Origin: Phoebastria nigripes
Lineage: Eukaryota; Chordata; Aves; Procellariiformes; Diomedeidae
Direction: 5' to 3'
NCBI GenBank assembly: GCA_035582835.1
Contig: JAYKAV010003266.1
Location: forward strand, 1,674,159-1,738,158
Length of the DNA stretch: 64,000 bases
Shown: positions 25,414 to 36,480 of the stretch, one piece after another
Numbering within the stretch: the first letter of the stretch is position 1
Layout: each line of letters opens with the position of its first letter
The notes under the pieces: model-generated
The model's database searches: none
What the model was told of the DNA's origin: nothing
The model's input: only the letters and a program-made list of their open reading frames with translations
Program-made: the position numbers and the translations under genes

Positions 25414-27499
25414 AGACCCTGTATGTGCAGGCATCCATCCTTTCTTAACTTTTTTGTTACTTGGTTGGTTTTCCACAAAATTGTCAATGTTTTGTTCCTC
25501 ACAATGTGGGCCGAAAAACTTTATTGAGAGTTCCTGAATCGAGCTGGGAGGCGTGGGAATGCCCGTGGGTCTGGGCAGCCTCAGGCAAGCTGCATTTCTC
25601 ATTTTGCTCAGGCTATCTGCAGCACCTCCTGACTGTCAGAGGCATGCTGAGCTGTGTAATTTAGATCAGTAGGTGCTCTGAGTTATAAGGTGAAAGGTGT
25701 AAAATATTATTATATGCATAAATATGGTTCAAAGGAAGGAGCTGAAACAAATGACCAAGCATCTATCCATTTGTATTATGTTCTAGTGTTAGAAAGTGCT
25801 TAGTTTTCCTCATACCTCCCCTACTACAGCTAGGTCCTTAAATCTTGATCCCTTAAATCTATGATTACTTGTGTTAATTCCTCACATCTTCCTCTGATCT
25901 GGCCTAAATGTAGGGTTCACCCCCTCCACTGACAAAACCTTCTAATTCATTGGTGCCCTGACTGTTATTTTCCACCTTTACTATACTTAATGTCTTTAAT
26001 TATTGTTACTATAGGCTCAGTACGTGGGTAAACTTTAATGAAACTCTACCAATAATTCCCTTGCCATGAAAGCACTATTCCTTTCTCCTCTCCACCTTCC
26101 TTCTCAGCTGTCACTGCTGTGGCAAATAGTAGTAGTAATAATAACAGAATAAGTCGCACAAGATAAATGAGATTCCTGAGTTGAAAAGACTCTCTTACTC
26201 TGTTTGCACCAGGGAGGACTAGATTGAGACATAACCTCATTAGCATTTCTGTATGATCACAATAGGGCTGCAGGGGTTGAGACTAAATGTTTTCCAATTC
26301 AAAGGAGAGGAGAGCAAATTTACAGATGATGACTTTATTAAATTTAAATTACTATAAAAAATATCTAGGCAAGGCTTCAGTGATGACATGAAAATCTCTT
26401 TCAGATTTTCCTTACCATTACACAGGATTTCAAGCAAGTTCCATGAGAAGAGGAGTGCTTGCACTCCATTCATACTTGGACTCGATTTTACACAATTTTT
26501 AATTGAATTTGTAAACATTTAAAATTCTTTGGTTTTTGTATGTGCAGCAATGAAAAAGAAAAATAGCTTTGAAAATAGCCAGTAAGGGACTTCTAGGAAG
26601 CTTTGCTAATGTAGTTCCCTGTACTCAAATGTCCTAACCCATAAGTTCAAGTCAACAAAAATCTAGAACTGAAACAAATGTTAGCAAATAAACAAAATAA
26701 TTAGTTTTGTTCTGTCTTTTATATCATCCTGAGTGAGCCATAAATTGCCTAGAGCTGTTCTTGAGAAGAGAGTAGATTGTTGGTACTTCAGTATCTTTCA
26801 CTTACAGTAAATGGCTCAAAGCATTATCAGAAATTCTAGTCTCACTTTCATTCTTCGAATAGAGATAATGGCCATATCCTAAAAGATGCTTTTACAGAAA
26901 GCACTAATTATTCCTTCTTTGTCGCAAGCCTCACCAGGGTTTGCTGACTGATAACCTCTCCTCTCTTTGGAAATTTTCCTTTCCAAAATAGGACTCAAAT
27001 ACTTGAGAGCCAATTTGAGGAAGATGTCAGTGCCATGCTGAGCTAAATTCTGAATAAAGGATTTAATTTCCTAGAACTGCTGTCTGGCATCTTTCAGAAG
27101 CTCAGAGCTCATTCTAAAAAGGAAGAGCAGGAATGTGATGTGATGTGCATATTCGCCAGAAACAACTGCACCTGAACTGAACTCCAGTGCATGGCAGGGA
27201 AAAGAGCACTTGTGATGGACCCAGGCCATTGTTAGCAAAACCGGCAATATCATTAATGAAAGAAGCAGGACTGCACATATTTGACAGACAGTGTTTCATA
27301 TCTCCTTGGAGCCCATACATCTCGTGAGTAATGCAAGCAATTTTATTCAAATTTCAAGTTCCTGATGACATGAAGAAGGCATATGCTACCGAAAAATTAT
27401 GATAAATGCATGTTATCATCATTTAAGCTATCCATCAGTAAGCACTTCCCTGAATAAGCTGGAGGAAGCACTTAAAGCGTGTTCCAAATCTGCTGGGTC
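25414..27499. other. noncoding, nothing recognised
   Basis: Unique-looking, moderately AT-rich DNA with open frames of at most 92 codons. No interspersed repeat or GC cluster is seen. Confidence 0.55.
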
Positions 27500-27720
27500 T
27501 GTGGTCCTGAAGGGCTAGATTGCACATCTTGCCATAGACAGATGTTAATGAAGATAATTAAAGACGTTATTAGGAGAATGTGTTTGTTATCAGAGGTTGC
27601 TTATGGCATTATTACTCAGAGTTACACTTCATTAATATCCATTTTTCATGGCTTTGCTTTGCCATTCATTAATTGCATGACCTTGTGTCATTGGAGGAAA
27701 TGTCAGCGATAGAGTAAAGA
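27500..27720. promoter_or_regulatory. candidate conserved noncoding element
   Basis: About 200 high-complexity bases contain GATAATTAAAG, TTCATTAATATCC and CATTCATTAATTGCATG, that is, several ATTAAT/TAATTA homeodomain cores. An octamer-like CATGCAAATG occurs 130 bp further on at about 27850. No open frame of interest is present. The enhancer reading is inferred from motif density only. Confidence 0.28.
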
Positions 27721-28599
27721 ATACATACTTGGTACTGTGCCGTCCTCGCTTACNGTGGTTTGTCAGTCTCCAGTCCAAACCCCTGTTTTCAAAGCTTTTA
27801 TAGCTCAGCCATAAAAGTAAAGACAAACATCCCTAGGTCAGGAGCTGGGCATGCAAATGCTAAATCAGTGTTTGTGCAGTTGTAATGAATAACTTGCTGC
27901 CCCACTTATAAAACTATCTCACAAATAAACAAGTAAATATCAATTGATAGAGAAGCACATGGTAATCNTTCAATTTTCCTTTATAAAGTAAAAGTTGCTT
28001 CAAATTTGCTAGTACCCATTTTACAAGAAAATGTTTTACTGTATTGTTATTGGAAATGCTTACTGATCACCTTTCATCAGAATCGCTGTCAAATTTTTCC
28101 ACGCAATCACATTTTCTTATTGGAAGTTTGTTTTGATAACTATAGCTCAGTCAGAAATTTTGAAATTTTAACAGTCAGNGAAATATCAAAATTAATTTGA
28201 AAATGCTGATTATATTGAACTTTGACACCCACAAATTTGTGGAAAAGCCCTTGTCAGAAAAAAGAAGTCTGCATATATGTGATGATTGCAATGAAGTATA
28301 TACGTGGAGCATATAACACTTGGGAAATTGGAAAAACCTTCATTGGGCATGATTAAGAATCTGGACTTGGAGAACTGAAATTCAAGATTTCTCTGTTGTA
28401 CTAATTACTCTGTTGTCAACTCAGTATAATTAAGGAACGGAGTTTTCATAAGAAAACAAAGCAATTAAATGCCAAAGTAATCATCACACAAAGAATAACA
28501 AGATAGTCTTTGCCACAGTGAGCCAGTTTAGTCATTCACGACATCTGGAAGTGGGCAAGGGGCAGTGGAGCAGGCTGCAGTGCTAACTGACAAAAGGCA
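27721..28599. other. noncoding, AT-rich
   Basis: No gene is seen. ATGCAAAT near 27851 is a perfect octamer (POU) motif. Ambiguous bases lie at 27754, 27967 and 28179. The interval links two motif-rich blocks and may belong to the same regulatory region. Confidence 0.5.
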
Positions 28600-28830
28600 T
28601 GGCCTTAAGTCATTAAAGTCATTAGTAAGATGATTATTTGGCAGGCTCATGCTAATTTTTATAATATTGACAGTTTGATTAATATGTTAATGATCTTAAT
28701 TTCCATATTGAGTTTTGTCACTTTAATTTGTCTAACATGCTGGCAGGAGGAATATTGGCACTGTGAAATCTATGTAAGAAGTAAAAGGCAGAAATTCCAA
28801 ACTAATGATGACATACTGGTCTGAATTTTC
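28600..28830. promoter_or_regulatory. candidate conserved noncoding element
   Basis: The block holds GTCATTAAAGTCATTAG, GCTAATTTTTATAAT, TTGATTAATATGTTAATG and TTTAATTTG in about 130 bases, a dense set of TAAT cores without simple-sequence character. A 64-codon open frame overlaps but has no protein features. Confidence 0.28.
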
Positions 28831-29054
28831 ACTTTTGCTCAGGCCACTCCATGCAGCCAGTGTAGTGTAAAGCAGCCATTCATGTAACTTACTCTTGTTA
28901 GTTCTCTTACACTGCGAAAGAATCAGGTCCAGTATCTTTAATAACCATGTGTGTTGCTCAGTTATCCTGTATTATTTTTACATCTTTGTTTCCCCATATA
29001 TACATTGCTACAACATTCTATTTATTCACTACTAGGTGTTGTCTAGAAATTATG

Positions 29055-29074
29055 CTCTATTGAGCTCAATAGAG
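29055..29074. repeat. 20-bp perfect palindrome
   Basis: CTCTATTGAGCTCAATAGAG equals its own reverse complement over all 20 positions, centred on a SacI-type GAGCTC. Complementarity ends at the flanking bases. A given 20-bp perfect palindrome has about one chance in a million per position, so one in 64 kb is uncommon. No element boundary is seen nearby. Confidence 0.95.
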
Positions 29075-29809
29075 ATAACTATATAAAATTTAATGGTGTG
29101 TCTTATAGAAGTTGATCTTGTGATACATTCTGGGCTTAGAAGTATATCAGTGTTTTCAGACAAGGTGAATGTCAGTGGTTGGTAAAAAATTATCAATATT
29201 AGTTAAAACACTTTAAGCAAGTATCTGAAAGCCTTACAGAATGCCTTCTGTTCTTTCCCATTTAAAAAATATTTATGGTTAATATCCTCAGATGAGATGT
29301 AAAAAATACAAGTACCTTTGCCATCATTCCTATGTAGTCAACACAAAAGCCCTTCCCCGGAGCAGCAGCAGTTCTTTCAGGGTGTCTTGTGTTTGCTCAT
29401 TCCTACAAGGTCCCACGCAGGGTTCGGCAGCTTTGGGGCTCCACACCTGAAAAACTGCCTGATTCAGATTAAAAGTTGCCATTGTGGACTCCCCAGTTCC
29501 ATTTCCAAGGTGTTCACCCCTCCAGTGTCTTTGCTGTCTCACCCTCGTGTTTAGCAAATTTTCCTGGAACTGGAACTTTTCCCAGTACAACTTCTGCAGT
29601 AATTGGTGTACTCCGAATGGGGAACTGTTTCCCTGAAAAACTCCCAGCCGCCCTTCTTCTAGTGCTTATGTTTTCCTCCTAAAGAAACACTCCTTCGTGC
29701 TTTCCTTGCTGCCATCAGTGCAAAGAGGAACACGGCTTTATTCTTCCCTCCCATGTGTTTCTGCTTGCTATTGTTTGTTTTTGAGAGCTGAATTCTAAGA
29801 GCATCTCTG
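29075..29809. other. noncoding, nothing recognised
   Basis: AT-rich DNA to about 29310, then a more balanced segment with short open frames on both strands. No repeat family is seen. Confidence 0.55.
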
Positions 29810-29995
29810 GTAAAGGGAGACTGTCTCTTTATTAATGCACTGTAATATCAAGTATATTAGCATCAAGTTCTCACTCAACTGTAAGTGTTACTTAGGGATA
29901 TTAATCAACTGCTGCTTTATTTTAATGTGCTAATTTGGGATTAATGAACATAAAGGCTTGATTTACAGAGAAGTCTTTGATTTGTAGCTTCCATT
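29810..29995. promoter_or_regulatory. candidate conserved noncoding element
   Basis: ATTAATGCAC, ATATTAATCAAC, GTGCTAATTTGGGATTAATGAAC and related words are concentrated in under 190 bases. The segment has high complexity and no open frame. The inference of regulatory function rests on this motif density. Confidence 0.28.
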
Positions 29996-31849
29996 GTACC
30001 TTCCCTTTCATTTTCTTTTGCCACAGAACTCCAGCCAGATTACAGTTCCAGACTTGAGTAGTGTTAGTTACTTCTAAACATCAGTTACTACTTCCTGGAA
30101 ACATCTCTGTTCCTTTCGCCCATCCCATTAGGGGNATTACGGAGGACATGTCCTCAGATCGTGGTGATGGCCCTTGGCCGCTTCTTGGTTTCTGCGTGGA
30201 GCAGAGTGCTGTGGCTGCTGCTGGAGGGAGTTTGGTGCTCGGAACAAAAATCCTTTTTAGGGGGAGCTCTCGGACCCGAGCAAAGCTGTGACAGCAAACC
30301 ATGAGACATATCTGCTGACGCAGATTACTGGGAAAAAGAAAGTTTTCAGGCAGCAGTGTGGGACGCTTGTGCAGACCCTGGCAGCCCACTGCAGCACAGG
30401 CAGTGCCTGCAGTGGCTCTGCCCTCACTGAAGGGGTGAGATCAATTCTTCAGAGGCTTTGTATCGCTTGGATTTTAGCTGTTTGTTAAATTTGGTTGCTT
30501 ATGTAAATAAACTCCAAAGGGTGCTACTCATAAGCAAAGCCGGCAGTTAGGGGGAGAAAGCAAGCAGTGTTGGCAGTACAAACTTTTAATGAGAATGTCA
30601 TTAAGAANGTCCATCCTTCAACCAAAGTGGTTCAGAAATGCACCTGCCAGGACAGCAGCTGGGTTTAAATGCTGTAGAAACGCAGCAGAAACAGACCTGC
30701 AGATGGTAAGGCACTCGGCCATCGCTGGGGCGCATTGCACAGGGCAGAGTAGCGCAACGCACGGAGAGCTCAGCAGAGCTGAGCTTTTCCTGTGTGCTGA
30801 AAGCATGTTCAAATGGCACTAGAGGGGCTTTTTTTGTGACTAGAAGGAGGTTAGAGATCATACCTGAGATGTAACCTGTGCTTACCCTGCAGAAACACTT
30901 GCGAGGTTTTTGGGAAGTAGGCTAATTTCTTGTTTGGAGCTCTGTGTGTGTAAGCTTTACAGTACAGATGATATTCCTGGTATTCCAAAGCGCCGTGTCC
31001 TTGGGACAGACGGTCCATTCTGGCTGTTGGTCCCAGATCAGCACAGTCTGCTGCTGAGGGAAGTTCAGTTTATGTCTGGGTCAGGCCTGGTGAAAAGCTT
31101 AATTAGGATTGCTTCCCAGTGGGAAATGCTTTGTGCTTTGTATGGAAAGCTTTCTTTTCAGTAGTTTTGATTGTGTTTCTTTTTTTAATGTGGTTTTTGG
31201 TCTTAACAGTTACAGACCAGAAATTCTCATTACTGATTACCTAAAAATATAATTAAAAAAAATAGTCTGTTTTAAAGTTTTTGACCAAAAAAAGAACCTT
31301 AACTCTTTCATTGAAAATGTTTTTGAATTGTTGAGGTCTTCAATGGAAAGTGAAGAAAAACGTTTTCTAGTAAATGGTGATAAGGATGGGAGAGTCTCCC
31401 CTTTTCGACCTGTTAGCTTACCAATGCTGGAATAACAGCTTCGCTTCCAGTTTCCACTCCAAGCTATTGGCAGGGAGAAAATGTTTACTCCTGATGTCCT
31501 TCACCCCAGGCAACCTGTGCTGTTCGAGCAATTCAAGGTCTTACGCAGAGAACGATATTGAGTAACTCTGAGTTTGCATCTTTTTTCTGATAAACTAGTG
31601 CAGAACGTGCCTGCAAGCACTAATTCAGCACCTCAGAGCGAAGTGATGGGGTAGGTAATTGTTTTGAATTCATAAAAACATGTACTGAGGTTAAGTGCCT
31701 TGCAGCAAGCAGCACACTCAGACCTGTCTCTTCCCACGCCCCGTCCTGATCAGCAGCTCGACGATTCCTGTAGGAGTGTGAAGCTTAGGCATTGTTCGAG
31801 GGGAGACTCTGATCATCTCAGATGGAGAACAAGAGGATTTCTGAGACTT
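29996..31849. other. noncoding, mixed composition
   Basis: No gene is recognised. Several overlapping open frames of 60-102 codons occur on both strands at 30060-30860, where GC content is higher, and a small group of CpGs lies at about 30717-30770. Ambiguous bases lie at 30135 and 30607. Confidence 0.5.
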
Positions 31850-32060
31850 TTTCGTCTTTTAATTATAACATATTTAATTTATTCATCATTCAACGTGATC
31901 TGATGAATAATTGTACCTGCCCTTCCTTAGTGTCTTTTATTATCATTAGTGTTTATGCTTTGTATAACTAAGAAAATAATTAAGCGTGCTGTTATTTATT
32001 TGCAACAGAGTTTGCCAAGATGTTAGTGAGATGTGTACAGTATATCATAATTTTATGGCG
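31850..32060. promoter_or_regulatory. candidate conserved noncoding element
   Basis: TTTTAATTATAAC near 31857, AATAATTGTAC near 31907, TATTATCATTAG and AATAATTAAGCG near 31975 give four or more TAATTA/TAATTG-type cores in 200 high-complexity bases, with no coding potential. Confidence 0.28.
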
Positions 32061-33759
32061 TCTCTGTAGCCATACAAAAGCAGTAGAAGAAAAATGCCAT
32101 ATAAACAACTACTCAGAGTTTGAATGATCCAGTAATTTTGATTTATACTTTGCATTTCATGGAACTGTATTAGCAGTTAAAGTCTATGGTTAAACGATTC
32201 CCAGCACAAAATGAGTCAGAAATACAAAAGAAAGCTTACAATGTAAGATTTAGTGCTGGGGACTTTGCTTAAATCCAGAGTCTGCATGTAAATTATAGTC
32301 CTGGTTGTCACTTTTAACTAACAATCCCAACCAATACAGCATAGCTGGGTAATTTGTCCAGTATTTCTTTATGAGATGGTAAACTGCAGTTTAATTCTAA
32401 TCTCTCTTCAAAGGCAAAGAAAACTCATCTCTCAGACATAAAGTAATAGTGTGACCTAACGCTTACTTCAAAATAAACCTGGCTGCCACCTAATCATTAT
32501 GCATAACACCAAGTCAAGATGCAACACTATGGGATTTCTATATATAGCAAGAACATACGGCAGTAGATAGTGAAAAATGACACAACTGCCAATGGGATTC
32601 AATAGTTAAAATGACTTGAAGAGGACAAATGGGGTTTATGCTTTCCTGGAGCAGCTGCTTTTTCTACTTAAAACTTTGAAATTTTGGCTTCATGTTTTCT
32701 GCACTGTTGGCCGGCTTCCTTAGCCTACAGTTTTCACAGAGGAAAATAATACCCTCGTATAAAGGACAACGGCCCAGTCTAGAGTAGATAGAAATTAGTC
32801 TTTCTCTCTGGCGATTAATGGAACAATGCAGGCTGGCCATGGAAGTAAACATTATTATTACTATTTTTTGTTGTTGTTAAAAGGGTAGTTTTCCCAGGAG
32901 GAGTATGTGGTACAAGGTACAATTGCTCCAAAATCAGCTCTGTTAGAGGAGAACGGTTGTTCAGATGTTTTGGTTATGTGTCTGTGTAGGATTCCTATTC
33001 AGGACAGCATTAGTTGCATGCCCTATATTAGTTTGCTTACACATAGGACTTCAAACACTTTAAAACTCTAAATTTAAGCTCCCAAGATGCAACAGTAAAT
33101 TACTTTCTTGAAATCATTGAAAGAAATAAAATCACTTTTGCCCCAAGAGATCCTAAAGCACTTTGCAACCTGTACCTCCTCACTGTCTATGAAAAAGAAA
33201 AGCAACTATCTTTGAAACAGAATATACCATCTGTTTAACAGGACGCAACAGCACTATTAGACAGCTTTGAGCAAGAAAAGGCTATGGAGTAGGTATGAAT
33301 TTGAAAATACAGAGGACGTCTGGGTAGATGTAACGTGATTGCCCATGCTGGAATTCAGCCAGGACACAAGGACATAAACCCCACTGCAATGGAAATCAGA
33401 CGTGCTGCTGTGACTCTCGGTGCAGGGCTTTGCCCAATGATGCTGCGAGCACCAACTTCGCTCATGTGCTGCCTCTCTGGTCCAGCAGTCCCCAGCCAAG
33501 CACTAATTGTCACAGAAGCCCGTAATGGCTTTGAAGAAAAGTGAAGTGGCAATTGTCAGCAGATCTGCATCCCTAATGGTGTATCGACACAGCCAACCAT
33601 AAGGTCTCACATGGAGGTAGTTAGGTCTGTTGTGTCCATGATCTCGGAATAATGCTGTTTCTATCACCTTTATTTCCATGGAGATCGTAAGGGCTCTTCA
33701 GGGACAGTTGTGATTGTATTGGAAGGACTGTATTGATTCCAAACAGCTGTCCAATTAAA
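32061..33759. other. noncoding, nothing recognised
   Basis: Unique-looking AT-rich DNA. Open frames up to 80 codons lie on both strands at 33257-33552 and overlap each other, which argues against coding. No repeats were identified. Confidence 0.55.
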
Positions 33760-33783
33760 CAATCAATCCAAGGGGATTGATTG
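33760..33783. repeat. 10-bp perfect inverted repeat of PBX/HOX-like sites
   Basis: CAATCAATCC at 33760-33769 and GGATTGATTG at 33774-33783 are exact reverse complements around the 4-base loop AAGG. Each arm contains TGATTGAT-type sequence, the shape recognised by TALE and HOX heterodimers. CAATTAA precedes it at 33752 and a TGATTGTATTGG word lies about 50 bp upstream. Confidence 0.7.
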
Positions 33784-34860
33784 GCAGGGATTTGTTTCAC
33801 TGTCTTTTAGGTACAAGCATCCAGTTTTTTGGAGCAACCAATATAGAGGGGAAGAGGAGTTCAGCTGCTCTAGAATTGAAACAGAGCTGTAATTTAATTC
33901 AAGTTAAAACTCCCCCCATCAGGAGGTCTCTTGGACAGGAACAGTTCCCTCGTACCTGAACTCAGCCCTGTGACTCTGCTCCTGGGAGAAGAGAAGGCAT
34001 GCATCAGAAAACTGTGCTCTAGCCAAAATCCCAGTAGATGAGGAAAATGCTTAAGGTTAAGGGATCTAAGCTACAGCACTTATAAGGTACCAGACCATCT
34101 CAGAAAAGTGTCATTTATTGATGTCTTGTAAGGAAAATGTTGATTCCTTTTTGTAAATTGCATTTTCCATCAAAACGCACTGAGACTGAAAAATTACTTG
34201 TGACTGACAGGCTTTATGTGTTCCAGTTTGATGTGAATGTTTTGGCCGGTAGAGCTAGAGAATAGCCTAAGAATAGTTACATAGACTAACACGTTCTGTG
34301 GGTGACAGACAACATCTTCATCTTACAGGCAAAGTTGTGTTAAGAATACTTTTTCTCCTGACTCTTGTCTCTTTCTTTCCATAATGGGACATTTACCACC
34401 TCTCACTTCTCTGCGCTCCTCGGGGCTTGCTTTAGGACTGGACACAGCAACTTTGCCAGCGCAAGAATGGTAGGAAGCGGCCTCAAACTCCAGCTCCACC
34501 TCCAGCCTTGTGTGTGCATGACTTTGGAGCCCTGTTTAATGCATCACTCGGTCTCCTTAAATTTCACAGCGTGACTCCTACTGTAAACAACTGACAGAAC
34601 CCACATCGCTTTGCAGCTCAGAGAGACCTGCTGGGGGAAGGAGGGAGCTGCCTGGGCCTTGGGAGCTCAGCAGCTGTGTCAGATACTCTAATTTCTTCTG
34701 CGTGACTGTCACCGCTGCTAACAGCGGTGTGTTTACAGCGACAGTGACGCTCTCAGATGCTCCCAGCCTCTGCTGGCTTCCTTTTCACTGCAGCTTCTGA
34801 AAGGCTGAAAACTACCCTGCTCTTCCCCAGCCCTGGAAAAAATCTCGTCTCATAGGAGCA
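33784..34860. other. noncoding, nothing recognised
   Basis: No gene or interspersed repeat. A short stem CACCGCTG/CAGCGGTG with a 4-base loop lies near 34709-34728. GC content rises after 34560. Confidence 0.55.
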
Positions 34861-34931
34861 GAGCCCTTAGGGACAGGGGATATCCCTGGCTCTGCACAGC
34901 CCTTACGGACCAGGGCTATTCCTGATTCTGC
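34861..34931 (+). repeat. two-copy 36-bp imperfect tandem duplication
   Basis: 34861-34895 and 34897-34931 align over 35 bases with 8 mismatches (about 77% identity) without gaps, sharing AGCCCTTA, GGAC and TTCTGC/CTCTGC blocks. A one-base spacer makes the period 36. It looks like an old local duplication, not an active minisatellite. Confidence 0.65.
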
Positions 34932-36339
34932 TCCAGCTGGCACAGGGCAAATCTGGAGCAACTCTTTGGCATGGCTCTAGGGGAAGTAACAGCAAAACCA
35001 GTTTTATACTGTCCAGGATCTGGCCCTGCAAGCCTCCTGCCTTGCACTCTGTGAATATGTGTTAGTGATTACCAAAACTTTTGAAATGCATCCTAGAACT
35101 AATTTGTTGCTAAGGAAGGATGGCAAGTGGGGAACTGAAGAGAATAAAGACCAAAATATCTAACTTTAATATGCAGATGGCAGAGTTAATCCACTAGATT
35201 AGTGTAGCAGAAGAGAATAATGTCTAACATTAAGGGAGTTATTTCTTAGCCTGATTAATATTACCATGAAAGCATATGGGTTGGAAGAGACATGCTCTAA
35301 TGACTTGCTGATCCTTGTTTTGCATGGTTCCATAGAAATTGCAGACATGCACAAATTACAGAGTCAACATATTACTGGATAACAAAAAAAGCCAGAAATG
35401 GCAATTTCCTTAGGTGGGAAGTAGGCTTATACATGTCGCATCACAGCTGGCATCCTTGCAAATACAATGGCTTTGATGGCAGTTGTCCGCTAAAATTAGC
35501 GGGTGGGTAGTGAGAGAATAGAATTCAAAACTAAGTAGTCTGTGTGAGGACTCCACGGCAAGATCAAATATAAATCCCAGGAATACACAACAGGGGATGC
35601 CCGCAGAAGGGTTTGTTTCCTAACAGAGAGTATGGAGCAAATCCTGCTTCGGGTGCTGCATCTGGCGGGTATGAGCCATTAATACTTCCAAAAAACATGG
35701 CCATTTTTCTGGTTCACATTTCTTAGGTGATTACCATTTATTCTGTGTTTGGGGCTGACACAGCACTTATTCACCCCGGTGGTCTGCCAGCTTCAGTGGG
35801 ACTGTTTCGGATAATATTTGCCAGACCTAGAAGTGAGTACTCGCAGANTATTGCCAGTCTGTGATAAAAAGATTGGCTTCTGGGCATTCCGGGAAACTCT
35901 AGAAGACTTTCAGCGGAAAATAAGGTAGTCTGAGAAATGGCAATAGATTCATGAGCTAGAAATAATTAAGGTAAATCCTGGAGCATTTCAGTTCCCCTTC
36001 TTCACTCTGTTTTCAAACAGAATATTCTGCATGATGAATTGTGAAAATGCAGCACATGCTGTGAGGTTTTAACTGTCTCCTCAGATCATAAAGGGAAAGA
36101 AAAGGAATCCTGGTATTGTTGATGGTTTAGGAGAAAGCTAAATACAGCACAGGAAGAAAAAGGCTATACCTTAAAAATTAATTGTTCAAGTACCAGGTCA
36201 TTGTAGAGTAATGCACCGTGAAATTATGTTATTCTCCAGGAGAATTTCCATAAAGTTTAACACTCCATGACCCATTCTTTTTTCTATTGAAGTTAGTTAA
36301 AAATAGTACATAAAAGTCCTCAGTGTGCGGAGAGAGCGT
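34932..36339. other. noncoding, nothing recognised
   Basis: Unique-looking DNA with an ambiguous base at 35847. A stretch rich in TAAT-type words lies near 35160-35280. No gene or repeat identified. Confidence 0.5.
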
Positions 36340-36480
36340 AAGTCTCGCTTGAAACAAAGCATCATCATCAGGACTGCGCCGGGAGGGGAGGCGAGCTGGC
36401 TGCGCCGTGCCACTACGCAGACCCCGGCACCGTGGCAGAAGCCATAAAACCCTGCCCGAGCAATCTCACCGAGTGAGAGT
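36340..36480. promoter_or_regulatory. small CpG cluster
   Basis: Ten or more CpGs lie between about 36340 and 36475 in DNA that is AT-rich on both sides. The sequence is of high complexity and unrelated to any repeat I know. By analogy with 15160-15245 it may be a short hypomethylated regulatory element. Confidence 0.22.

Noticed and set aside
25206..25602. Several open frames up to 114 codons at the A/C tract
   Set aside because: They are produced by the low-complexity tract (F/V runs on one strand, K/N/T runs on the other).
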